Assembly: GCF_032118995.1 (NCBI RefSeq)
Contig: NC_092669.1
Location: 10,712,335 to 10,776,334 of the forward strand
DNA length: 64,000 nucleotides
From: Asterias amurensis
Lineage: Eukaryota > Echinodermata > Asteroidea > Forcipulatida > Asteriidae
Direction: 5' to 3'
Below the pieces are notes generated by a model. It was not told where the DNA came from. It did not search any database and saw nothing but the letters and a program-made list of their open reading frames with translations. The position numbers were made by a program, and so were the translations under genes. Positions 33,263-43,410 of this stretch are shown one piece after another (the first letter of the stretch is position 1; every line of letters starts with the position of its first letter).

Positions 33263-33870
33263 GTGACTATATTTTGCCTTAAGTGACGATATTGTGCCTT
33301 AAGTCACTATATTACGCCTTAAGGGACTGCATTTTGCCTTAAGTCACTATACTTTGCTTTATTACAGGGACTAATGGACTATATTTTGCCTTAAGGGACG
33401 ATATTGTGCCTTAAGTCACTATATTACGCCTTAAGGGACTGCATTTTGCCTTAAGTCACTATACTTTGCTTTATTAAAGGGACTAATGGACTATATTTTG
33501 CCTTAAGGGACGATATTGTGCCTTAAGTCACTATATTACGCCTTAAGGGACTGCATTTTGCCTTAAGTCACTATACTTTGCTTTATTACAGGGACTAATG
33601 GACTATATTTTGCCTTAAGGGACGATATTGTGCCTTAAGTCACTATATTACGCCTTAAGGGACTGCATTTTGCCTTAAGTCACTATACTTTGCTTTATTA
33701 CAGGGACTAATGGACTATATTTTGCCTTAAGGGACGATATTGTGCCTTAAGTCACTATATTACGCCTTAAGGGACTGCATTTTACCTTAAGTCACTATAC
33801 TTTGCTTTAAGGGACTAATTGACTCTGTTCTGCCTTAAGGGAATGTATTTTACCTTAAGTGACTCATTTA
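33263..33870 (+). repeat. TTAAG array, block 4, with 112-bp higher-order repeat
   Basis: The word GGACTATATTTTGCC starts at 33376, 33488, 33600 and 33712, an exact 112-bp period. Within each period five ~22-bp monomers are recognisable. Units are almost identical, indicating recent expansion or conversion. Confidence 0.9.
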
Positions 33871-34400
33871 AAATTTATGCATGACGTCATAACTTGCAGT
33901 TGTTGCGCCTATAGCCTCGTTTTTGGTTAGATACCTCATCCTTAAATATTAAGAGAGGCGTATGGTGGCGCTCCCATATAGAATAGGCGCTCCATAGCGC
34001 ACGAATAGGCGCTTTTGGCGGGGCGCATGCGCGTTGGCAGCCGCTTGGCATTGCGCGGATGGGGCACGCTGCTCGTGCTTGCGATCGCGTGGTTTTGTCA
34101 GTTGCAGACTGGACAGTGGACGGTACACACGTTACTTTTGGGAGGTTGTCTAGGTATTGGCGGGAAGCAGTTAAGGAGGCGACGCTGTAGCTATAGTTTA
34201 GCTGCCGTGGTAGCAGAGCTAGCTGGTGGAGCATTTTGGAGTCGCCGTGCGTAGCGCTAGTGTCAGTTGTGAAACCGTTAACAGCGGGTAGGTTTTATTG
34301 CCTTCTTTTCTTGTACTGTTTGTTGCAAGAGTGTTGGACCCAGTAAAGACGATCTTATCAACTCCAGTAAGGAGGTCGTGTTCTGTTGTGCATTATTTAG
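33871..34400 (+). repeat. Promoter-like / LTR-like module C
   Basis: Longest, best-preserved module: TGACGTCA at 33882-33889, TATA-like CCTTAAATATTAAG, GCGCATGCGC at 34023-34032, GTACACACGTTACTTTTGGG, and the CGTGTTCTGTTGTGCATTAT end. Confidence 0.55.
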
Positions 34401-34710
34401 TATTTTACCTTACCCATTTTGCCATAAGGGACAGCATTTTACCTTAAGTGACTCTTTTTTGCCTTAAGTGACTTTATTTTGACTTCAGTAACAACATTTT
34501 GCTTAAAGTGACTTGTTTTGCCTTAAGTGACTATATTTTGCCTTAAGGGCCTGCGTTTTGCCACAAGTGACTATATTTTGCTTGGAGTGAATGCGTTTTA
34601 CCTTTAGTGACGTAATTTTGCCTTAAGGGACTGCCTTCTGCCTTATAAGTGACTATATTTTGCCTGAAGTGAATGCGTTTTACCTTTAGTGACTCTGACT
34701 GCGTTTTGCC
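34401..34710 (+). repeat. TTAAG array, block 5
   Basis: Forward monomers with more divergence, including CCTTTAGTGACTC and CCTGAAGTGAATGCGTTTTA variants. Confidence 0.8.
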
Positions 34711-34968
34711 TTAAAGGCAGTGGACACTATTGGTAATTACTCAAAATATTGTGAGAAACGGTATTGTTAGAACTTGAGGTCTCAAAATCAACCATCTAAA
34801 CGCACACAACTTCGTGTGCCAAGGGTGTTTTTTTCTGTCATTATCTCGCAAGTTCGATGACCGATTGAGCTCAAATTTTCACAGGTTTGTTATTTTATGC
34901 ATATGTTGAGATACACCAACTGTGCAGTCTAGTCTTTGACAATTACCAATAGTGTCCACTGACTTTAA
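34711..34968 (+). mobile_element. Internally deleted TTAA MITE in the array
   Basis: Starts TTAAAGGCAGTGGACACTAT and ends TAGTGTCCACTGACTTTAA. The family's central part between ATTGTGAGAAACGG and GAACTTGAGGTCTC is missing. It used a TTAA inside an array monomer as target. Confidence 0.85.
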
Positions 34969-35034
34969 GTGACTGCCTTTTGCCCTTAGTGACTATTTTT
35001 CCCTTTTTGCCTTGAGTGTCTTTATTAACTATAT

Positions 35035-36049
35035 TGTGTTGGTGGACTGTGGCCAGTCTACTGCGCCTTTTCTGCGTCGCGTGGGGTTTGCGCGTTGGCT
35101 ATAAAACAGGCGGCGCTGGAGGCGTGCTCTCTCTCTCTCTCTCTGCGGCGTGCTGTGTTATCTGATCTCGAAGTTTATCTCTCCACGTGTTGCTCTTGGG
35201 CTAGTCTAGCATTTAGGGAGTGAGGTTACGTGTTGCTGTGTTGTCGATGGATCGAGGATTGAACCGCCGACCGTATAGATAGAAGAGCGAGGTAACTAAT
35301 AAGCTTGTGTACCGGAAATTTGGGAACGGGAGCGTGTGTTGTGTTTCCTTACGTGGGAAATGCGAATACTGAGGTTGTGTGAGGGCGAATAACCGCATCT
35401 CGGGTAGAGAAAACGGTTGAGTGTAGCCCGGGGAATTCACGGCTTGTATGTGGTTCGGTGAGGCACACTGTTTATCGCTGGAAGGTTCCTGGGGAATTTC
35501 CCTCCTGCTTAGCTTTTGTGGGTTAGAAGTTACGCCGTGTGAGGCATAGTCTGTAGTTGAGAAGATTGTGTAACTTGTATGAGGTGTGAGGTTCACCTGT
35601 CACTTGGGCCCAATTGTGTATAACTTTTGTATGAGGTTTAGTGCATTTATTGATTGCATTGACTAAGGGCCTGATATTATAAGGCGAGGTTATTGGGTTG
35701 TGTTGTGATTATAAACCTGTGAATTATCTATTGATTATTGTACTTGAAATAAACCATTTAATTGTGCCTTGGAACCTATGAATCCTCGTGAGGTTATTTG
35801 AGGTTTCCTAACTGCTCGTTTATTAGTTGAGGTTAATCCAAGTCTAGGTGGTGGTAAATCTCCACCAAACGAACCGCCCGCAGGCTTTAGCCGCCGCTCG
35901 TTATTAGTCCCCCCCCTTGTGTTTGGGTAGCCGCTCACCTGAGCACCAGGGCTCATAAATATATTTTGGGGTGTGATAATTAACCCGGGGGCCGGCGTCC
36001 CCGTCGAACGAGACCAGACTTGTTGGCCCCACCCCCCGGTCCCGCCACA
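35035..36049 (+). mobile_element. Solo LTR of an LTR retrotransposon (fossil)
   Basis: The 1015-bp block begins TGTGTTGG and ends CCGCCACA, with ATAT on each side (35031-35034 and 36050-36053). It has the order of an LTR: a TATA box (GGCTATAAAACAGG, ~35096), a CT run, and an AATAAA signal near 35748. No internal coding region adjoins it, so it is a solo LTR. Gypsy-like by the short duplication, but the family is not certain. It lies within the TTAAG array and so is younger than the array. Confidence 0.7.
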
Positions 36050-36053
36050 ATAT

Positions 36054-36490
36054 TACGCCTAAGGAACTGCCTTTTGCCTTAAGTCACTACATTTTGCCTT
36101 AAGGGACTGCCTGTTGCCCTAAGTGACTATATTTTGCCTTAAGTGACGATATTGTGCCTTAAGTCACTATAGTACGCCTTAAGGGACTGCATTTTGCCTT
36201 AAGTCACTATACTTTGCTTTGAGGGACTAATTGGCTCTATCTTGCCTTAAGGGACTGCATTTTGCCTTAAGTCACTATATTACGCCTTAAGGGACTGCAT
36301 TTTGCCTTAATTAACTCTATTTTGCCTGAAGGGAATGCGTTTTTATCTTAAGTGACTCTATTTTGCCTTAAGGGACTGCGTTTTGCCGGTCCGAAGTGAC
36401 TATAAGGGACTGCATTTTACCTTAAGTGACTATATTTTGCCTTAAGGGACTGCGTTTATGTTTTGCCTTTTGCCTTAAGGAACGGAGGCT
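36054..36490 (+). repeat. TTAAG array, block 6
   Basis: Continuation of the forward array after the solo LTR, about 19 monomers. Confidence 0.85.
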
Positions 36491-36549
36491 ATAAACATTG
36501 CGACAAAATGGCACGGCGAAATCAATCACCGCTGGGAACGAGGTTGTAG

Positions 36550-37095
36550 GTACCCAATACGCCTCATTTAATATTTATGCGTGACGTCATAATTCTTACC
36601 CCAAATGAGGCTATGGGCGCACGTGTGATATAACTTAGATTGTGACGTATACCTCATGTATGGTCTCGGTTTTAAAATCTCGCGCATGCGCAAAACAATT
36701 TGGCACCCGATGTAGAGCTCTGAACAGCGGTGGCTTGCGAGCGCGTGGTTTTGTCAGTTGCAGACTTGACGGTGGATGGTACACACGTTACTTTTGGGAG
36801 GTTGTCTAGGTATTGGCGAGAAGCAGTAAAAGGAGAGTTAAGGTGTCCGTGGTAGCAGAGCTAGCTGGTGGAGCATTTTGGAGTCGTTGTGCGTAGCGCT
36901 AGTGACAGTTGTGTAACCGTTGGGTAGGTTTTATTGCCTTCTTTTCTTGTATTATTTGCTGCAAATGTTGGACCCTGTAAAGACGTTCTCATCAACCCCC
37001 GTAAGAAGGTCGTGTTCTGTTGTGCACTATATTGCTTATTCTGCTGGAACCTGGGACCAGACCCTTAAGGCATCTTCAATATACCTCAGTGATTT
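36550..37095 (+). repeat. Promoter-like / LTR-like module D
   Basis: TGACGTCA at 36582-36589, GTGACGTATACCTCAT, CGCGCATGCGC, TTTTGTCAGTTGCAGACTTG, GTTTTATTGCCTTCTTTTCT, then an extra tail with CTGCTGGAACCTGGGACCAG that could be a primer-binding-type segment. Confidence 0.55.
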
Positions 37096-37290
37096 GTATT
37101 TGTTACCTTAAGGGACTGCATTTTGCCTTAAGGGACTGCGTTTTGCCTTAAGGGACTGCGTTTTGCCTTAAGGGTCTATATTTTGCCTTAAGGGACTGCT
37201 TTTTTGCCTTAAGTGACTATTTTTGCTTTAAGGGACTGCGTTTATCTTAAGTGACATTAATTTGCCTTTTGCCTTAAGGAACGGAGGCTG
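37096..37290 (+). repeat. TTAAG array, block 7
   Basis: Last forward monomers, including a threefold repeat of CCTTAAGGGACTGCGTTTTG, before the promoter/exon-like module. Confidence 0.85.
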
Positions 37291-37309
37291 ACTTTACACC
37301 ATTTGCAAT

Positions 37310-37740
37310 CAGTCATTACTGTACTTAATCAAAGTTATCAATAACACGCAAAAACCTTGCAGCAGGAACTTGTTCCGGTAGCAGGAACTTGTTCCGGCAG
37401 CAGGAACTTGTTCCGGCAGCAGGAACTTGTTACGGCATCATGTAAAAGTTGTAAAATGCATCATGCATCATGTAAACGTTGCCTCGTGTGACAAGGCCAT
37501 AAAGCATTTTGGCAAGCTTCCAACGGAAGTGGAGTGTGTGAAAAGGGTTGCTAACAACAAAAGCCGCGAACCAAGCCCTTACAATAGATGATACTACTTG
37601 TTTTCCGTGGCCAAACAAAGAGGAACAGAGTTGCGAAATACACTATTGTGCAACAGGGGATTCCCCAAAATATTCCCATAAATCACGTACTCCAAACATT
37701 CAGGGCCTACCGCGTCCCCTCATTGTCGTACAATGTATTA
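37310..37740 (+). repeat. Dispersed promoter/exon-like module (second copy)
   Basis: Matches 27072-27545, and its left flank is the unoccupied target of the 2.6-kb element at 24437-27067. It carries four GAACTTGTTC-type decamers. Confidence 0.7.
37366..37432 (+). promoter_or_regulatory. Four p53-family-like decamers at 19-bp period
   Basis: GAACTTGTTC at 37366, 37385 and 37404 and GAACTTGTTA at 37423 fit (last one nearly) the p53-family half-site RRRCWWGYYY, separated by 9-bp spacers. Binding is not shown; similar decamers occur near 27122 and 27141. Confidence 0.4.
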
Positions 37741-38700
37741 TCTTCTTGTTTACTTTCAAGTTAGTGTGTAAACCTTTCGAGGGGCACTTTAAACTATTTT
37801 ACAAATACATATCAGACACAGAAGGTGATGATTTTTTTTTATCGCCACTCCGCATTTATTTCGCCCGCCATTTTGTCATCACCTTCTTCCTTTTTGCTGA
37901 AGCAAACATCTAAAATGTTGCGTGCGCAGTTTGTTTACGTGCTTAAGCCAGCAACCGCTCGTGAAATAGGTTTACGCTTAAGCAATTTATGTTGCTACGT
38001 TAAGCTAACAAACTTCCTTACCGTTAGGCAGCCCTATGCACTTGGGTCCTTCATACACACAGTGCAACGTAATTGCAATACGTAGTTAGTGTGGCGCGCA
38101 GGGGGTCTCTAAAATGCTTCAGAAATGTTGTACAGTGTATTATTTTCTTATTTACTCTCAAGTTAGTGTGTAGACCTTTCAAGGGGCGCTTTGAACCATT
38201 ACAAATATTACATGTAAGACAGAGAAGGCGATGACTTTTTTATCGCCATTCTGCATTTATATCGCCCGCCATTTTGTCAGCAGGAGGCCTACCTTCATCT
38301 TTTTTGCTTAAGCAAACGATATAAATTCTTGTGCGCGCTGTTTGTTTACGTGCTTAACCTCGAGACATATGTGTACATTCCTCCATGGTTTAAGCAATTA
38401 TTTTTGCTACGTTAAGCAAAAAAAAAAATGCTAACTGTTACAATAGATGATACTACTTGTTTACCGTGGCCAAACAAAGAGGAACAGAGTTGCGAAATAC
38501 ACTATTGTGCAACAGGGGATTCCCCAAACACCCCAATCACAAAAAACGACAAATGCATGCGTGAATCAATTTAACCTCGTACCGAAAATTCAGTGCCTAC
38601 CTCGACCTCTCATTGTTTACAATACTTTTAATGGGAAGTCGTTTACTGTTTTCAAAGTAATCAATAAAACGGCTCAACCTCTAATATTAGGGTTCTAGAC
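37741..38700 (+). repeat. Duplicated repeat block and third module copy
   Basis: 37735-37990 and 38128-38420 repeat one another (TATTTACT.TCAAGTTAGTGTGTA, ATCGCCA.TC.GCATTTAT, TGTTTACGTGCTTAA). Bases 38430-38640 are another promoter/exon-like module copy (CAGAGTTGCGAAATACACTA). No gene evident. Confidence 0.6.
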
Positions 38701-39440
38701 CCCCCCCCCCCCAGCCCCATATTTACGCCACATTGGTGTCAGATTTTGCGCAAACGTTATTGTGCCGGCGCAGCGGTGTGTATTGTACGTGTTTGAATGG
38801 TGTACGTGTTTTAAAATCTTGTGCGCGCTGTTTGTTTACGTGCTTAACCTCGAAAAAATATGTGTACATTCCTCCATGGTTTAAGCAAATGTTTTTGCTA
38901 CGTTAAGCAAAAAAAAAAAAAAAAGGCTAACCGTTAAGCAGCTATGAAATTGGGGCCTGGCGTATGTGAGTTTGCGCTTGCGCACTTGGTTCTTCACTCA
39001 ACTATGGTGTCGTATGTCGTATGGATATAATAAAGGAAAAAAGAAACTTTTTTGAGACCTGATAAAATTTGTGTACACTTTTGCCCACCAAATCGAAAAA
39101 CACAATTGAATACCAACCACCCTCGTGTGCTAATACCCAAATTTTGAACCACCGCTAGTGACAGGAAAGTAGCAAAAAATATGCTATTTCCATGTAAACA
39201 CCACAAACGGTAGATCAAAACGTGTATTCACAATTCTTGTCTCCAATGATTCAACTTTGTACGAAGGCAACAGTGCAGAGTGGCGGTACCACACCTTAGA
39301 TCTAATCGCGCTCACCAATCGGCCGTCCAGCTGAAGGTCTCCTATCTTTTTCCACTGGTCAGACAGGGGCATTGTCGGGGTATTCTTTTGTTACTCTGCG
39401 GTTTTGCGGGTCGTTCAAGCTCCTTCTCTTCCTTCCTCCA
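38701..39440. other. Repeat remnants and unassigned sequence
   Basis: C-run at 38700-38713; 38790-38955 repeats the GCGCTGTTTGTTTACGTGCT block and ends in AGCAGCTATGAAATTGGGGCC, a remnant of the GGGCCCAATTTCATAGAGC family. 38990-39440 shows no feature. Confidence 0.45.
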
Positions 39441-39548
39441 TGGTTCACCTAAGATGTACCATCCCTGTATTATTTTTTCCGGCTAAATATGGAAGAAACA
39501 ATGATCCTGGCTAAGCTATTGACTAAAAAAATATTGTTTTTATTGCAG

Positions 39549-42500
39549 GAGGCAAACAGCTTTCATTGAAATGTGGAAGCAAAGTTTAGTCTTGTTCGTG
39601 GCCGTTGCAGCCGTTTTCCCCTGCTTGATGGCTGTGGTGGGGGCCGACAAGCCTGGAGTATACCCCAACTGGCCGGCTTGTAAGACGTCTACAGAGTACG
39701 TTGAGATTAAACCTAAGTCGGATATAGAGCTTGTGGATGGGCCGGTCTACAATGAACGCAAAAAAGGCAGGATCATAAAGTGAGTGTTAATCACACAACC
39801 TTAAAAAAATACAAACTAAAAATAAGTAGGATTCAGAACTCATAACGACCCTAAGTAGTAGTCCCAGCAAGTTTTCTCCAGGTAGTAAAAAGCAGGACAA
39901 ATCTTTCCAGAACTGAGAAGTCTCCCAAAAAATCTACTCTGCGATAGTTGACTATAGAAAGACAGTTCTTTATAGAACAAACTCTACCTGGGAAGTAGAT
40001 ACACACATGGGGTTCAAAACTTTGCATTGTTGACATACTACTAGTAATTGTGGTAACGCCACGTAATGATACTCGCGATGAGCTGGGGTGGTTCTGAAAA
40101 GAACTGTAGGTTCCAACTCAACGTTTCGATCAGTATGGTCTGATCGTCTTCTGGAGAAAGCTGGACTCATGATGTTCGTCACTGCTTAAAGACACTGGAC
40201 ACTATTGGTAATTTGTCAAAGGTCTTCTCACTTGGTGTTTCTCAACATATGCATAAATAACAAACTTGTGAAAAATTTTGCTCAATCGGTCGTCAAAGTT
40301 GCGAGATAATAACGGAAAAAAACCCACCATTGTCACACGAAGTTGTGTGCTTTCAGATGCTTGATTTCGAGACCTCAATTTCTAAATCTGAGGTATCGAA
40401 ATCAAATTACTTCTTTCTCGAAAACTACGTTACTTCAGAGGGAGCCGTTTCTCACAATGTTTTCTACTATCAACCTCTCCCCATTACTAACGTCCAGGTA
40501 AGGTTTTATGCTAATAATTATTTTTGAGTAATCAACAATGTCCACTGCCTTTAAGAGGCCTACTGACAATGCGGATTAGCTTTGCACGAAGGTGGGAAAT
40601 GGAGCGCAAATATAAACTACTTCTGTTTGGTTATAAATCTTCTTGACAAACAGCAGTCAAGAATTTCATTTTTATCAACTAAAATACCACAATGGAAACT
40701 GACTGGAAATTTGTTAAAGTCGTCGGGTCGAACAAAGGTAAATTGACTGGAGCGGACTTGAACCAACGACCTCCAGTAACGTGTTACCGGAAGTCGTTGA
40801 CTAAAGTCCAAATCCAATCTATTTTTCAACCCCAAATAGTTTGTATTGTTAGCCACAAATTTTCATATTTTACTAGAAGTTTGTTAATCGGTAGCAACTT
40901 TTCTTGAAATTTTGCTGATGAAAGGAAGACAAAATAAATTCAGAAATCAGCGCACTTTACACATTATTGTAATCCAATGTCTTGTGATTCCCAAGAAAAA
41001 TAATGTGAACATTCAAAATGTGAGTGGATTATCTTCTTGTGAATTGCCTCGAGTGTCATTGGCCTAAAGTAGACTTGACTCAAGTCCCAATCCTGTGCCA
41101 TCACCAGAAAACTAATGTTTTGAGGTGCTCTGTATTCCCCATCAAGTTCCGAACGCGGGACCACATTTTGAAGGCAAGTTCGCACTGCTATATACGGCTT
41201 GTTTGCTAGTGGTCGCGATATAGGGAGCTCTCTCACACGAAAACGGGACTTGAATCAAGTCTAGGGCCTTAGAGGTAAACCTATGATGGAAACGCACAGG
41301 GCCCAATATCATAGAGCTGCTTAGCACAAAAAATTGCTTAGCATGAAATTTCTTCCTTGATTAAAACAGGATTACCAACCAAATTTCCACTTGTTGCATT
41401 TTGCGTATTCAGGTATGTTTGTGCTTAGCAGCTCTATGAAATTGGGTTCGGATGTGGAATTAGCCTGATGAACATCTGACGTCACACTTCGAGGCTCGTG
41501 AATAACGCCAGAGACCTGCCTCCAAAACCGGCGTGTATTTTAACCTTTGACCTCAATCATTTCACATAGAGATACGCGGTCAAATTATATTGCGGACGTG
41601 ACAGCAGTGTACTGTTTGGGCATAATTGATGCATCTTTACCCAATATCATGGTATCCAATGGAAGCACTGGATCTGTCAGTCTTTATCCTTGCGGATAAG
41701 AACAGGGGACCAGTCTAATGTGGACTGAGCAATGAACAGCGTCTTTTTGGGCAAGGCGCCCACTCTAAAGACGTAATATGCATAAAAAGGTTTCATTGTT
41801 TCTTTGGCGTCTAGGTACTACTTATGCCAACCCTGCACACAGTGTTTATTCGGTATAGTGGTGCTAGCACCATGCTCTGTGCGGGCCGACACGCAATGTT
41901 CACCAACGAAGTGTGCCGTGGATGGCTGCATAGTAGATGATCTATTGGGTTGCAGATTACCAGGTGACCCAAATGAGTTCCCTAATATAGACGCCATGAT
42001 GGATCCATGTGACCCTACCAAGTCCAAGGTCACCACTGCAGCTGGACCTGCAAACCTGAGCAGGCCAATACCGGATCATGAAGGTGAGTTTTCAACTCAT
42101 TGACCTATTGACCCATGCAGTAACGTCACACGTGGCTAAAAACTGTGTGCCTGTTGTCCGCCATTTTTATTTTGAGAAATTGAATGTTACTATTTTCAAG
42201 TTTTAGATTGCAAGTTCATTCACTAGCCTATGTATAACCCCACGTGACCGTGTTTCAGCCAATCAGAATACAGAACTAGCAAGATGTGTGTTATAATAAT
42301 AACTAGTGATTCAGTTTTTGTCAACTTCAAAACATAGGTTTTCGAGAGTGACGTCATCAAGTGATTGAATGATTTGAACTGTTGACGTCATTTCAACTGG
42401 TTCAGTGGTTATATTTTTTTCTTTCAAATAAAGCTCTGAATTAAAAGCCCTTTCAGATGAAGTATGGATTATAATGTCCAATGTGTGGTTCAGTAGTTAT

Positions 42501-43089
42501 TATTTTTCAAATGCACGAACACCTAACTATTAGGTAGGATTTGAAACTTTGCATGGTGGAAATACGATGTAAAAAGGTTTTCTGTAACACCGTGTAATAA
42601 CTATCTCTAAATGAATTTGGGTGGTTCTGAAAAGAACCGTTGGTTTCAACTCAACTTTTCGATCAGTATGCTCTGTAAGCTCAACCTGTTCTTTTCAGAA
42701 CCCCAACTCATTTAGAGATTATCATTACATGGTGTTACCGCAAACCTGTCTACACCTAATTATTATTGTCATAACATGTGCTGTTATGTTTTTTTATATC
42801 AGTTCCAAATACCTCCAGCGATGAGAGTCCGCCGATCTTTGAAAAGCCAGTCGAGAAGAAACAGGAGATCAGGGCAGTTACTTCAAAGGAAACGGCTAGG
42901 GTTCAAACCTATGTTTTCTCGGGTCTTATTGCAGCTGTCCTTTTCATGTTAGTTATTGGAGTGATCTGCTTGGTTTGCTGGATGTTTCGCCAGTATCGCA
43001 ATAGGGATAACGTGGGAGTTACACATAAAACAGATAGAATCGAGATGAGGAACGGCCTAAACGCCGATCAAGCTGTGATCCAAGTTTGA
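39549..43089 (+). CDS. TNF-receptor-like single-pass membrane protein, copy 2
   Basis: Coding exons 39571-39779, 41815-42083 and 42803-43089 join in the same phases as copy 1 (2, then 1) into 254 residues; an acceptor at 39547-39548 implies a noncoding exon upstream. Same layout as copy 1: signal peptide, TNF-receptor cysteine-rich repeat with every cysteine kept ([22 protein letters not shown]), membrane span, short basic tail without a death domain. Differences cluster in the signal peptide, the juxtamembrane stalk and the span (GLIAAVLFML); the cysteine-rich exon is nearly unchanged, which suggests purifying selection on ligand binding. The tail ends VIQV rather than TTQV. Both copies look functional. 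Confidence 0.8.
39850..40180. repeat. Inverted-repeat remnant in intron 1 of copy 2
   Basis: Shares TAAAAAGCAGGACAA, AACTGAGAAGTCTCCC and AACTCTACCTGG.AAGTAGAT with the hairpin at 2030-2470, followed by the GGTTCTGAAAAGAACTG / CGATCAGTATGGTCTG motif. Confidence 0.65.
40186..40554 (-). mobile_element. Full-length TTAA MITE in intron 1 of copy 2
   Basis: TTAAAGACACTGGACACTAT to ACAATGTCCACTGCCTTTAA; the family is inserted in reverse orientation relative to 3239-3624. Absent from copy 1. Confidence 0.85.
40560..41290. other. Intron 1 sequence of copy 2 without recognised features
   Basis: AT-rich; short frames on both strands have no supporting context. Part near 40640-40870 may be a decayed repeat but I cannot assign it. 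Confidence 0.35.
41299..41447. mobile_element. Short GGGCCCAATTTCATAGAGC-family MITE
   Basis: GGGCCCAATATCATAGAGCT faces AGCTCTATGAAATTGGG; internally deleted compared with 10018-10260. Confidence 0.75.
42576..42747. mobile_element. MITE with GGTTTGCGGTAACACC ends in intron 2 of copy 2
   Basis: Same element as 8045-8680 but uninterrupted, so about 172 bp. It shows the nested arms ATCTCTAAATGAATTTGGGT and CCCAACTCATTTAGAGAT and the central CGATCAGTATGCTCTGTAAG. Confidence 0.8.
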
Positions 43090-43133
43090 CGACCAAGTTT
43101 GACGAGCAGATAAGGGGAGAGGCAGGGTGGGAT

Positions 43134-43362
43134 AATAGACCCTTCTCATGAAATATGTAAACTGCACGTAGCGCGTGCGCACTAACGTTTTGGTTGGCAA
43201 AATGAGGGAACATCGCGCTGTTTTGTACACGGCCGGCTAATGGGTGCGTGACGCACACGCGATTGCGCGTCTGCTTAGTGCACAACTCTATGGCGTTTGC
43301 CAACCAACAGGGTCTGTACGCATGCGTGAATGTAATTGGCATATTTCATGGGAAGGGTCCAT
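43134..43362. mobile_element. 229-bp MITE after copy 2
   Basis: GACCCTTCTCATGAAATATG faces CATATTTCATGGGAAGGGTC. It lies 45 bp past the stop codon of copy 2, where copy 1 has G-rich repeats. Confidence 0.75.
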
Positions 43363-43410
43363 TGTAGGGTGGGGTTGTAGGGTAGGATTTTAGGATGGGG
43401 GTGGTGTTGC

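Noticed and set aside
35213-35956. Minus-strand frames of 127 and 73 codons
   Set aside because: They lie antisense within a solo LTR and show no protein feature.
31306-37290. CRISPR-like repeat array
   Set aside because: There are no unique spacers of constant size; monomers touch each other and the genome is clearly eukaryotic. A satellite-like array explains it.
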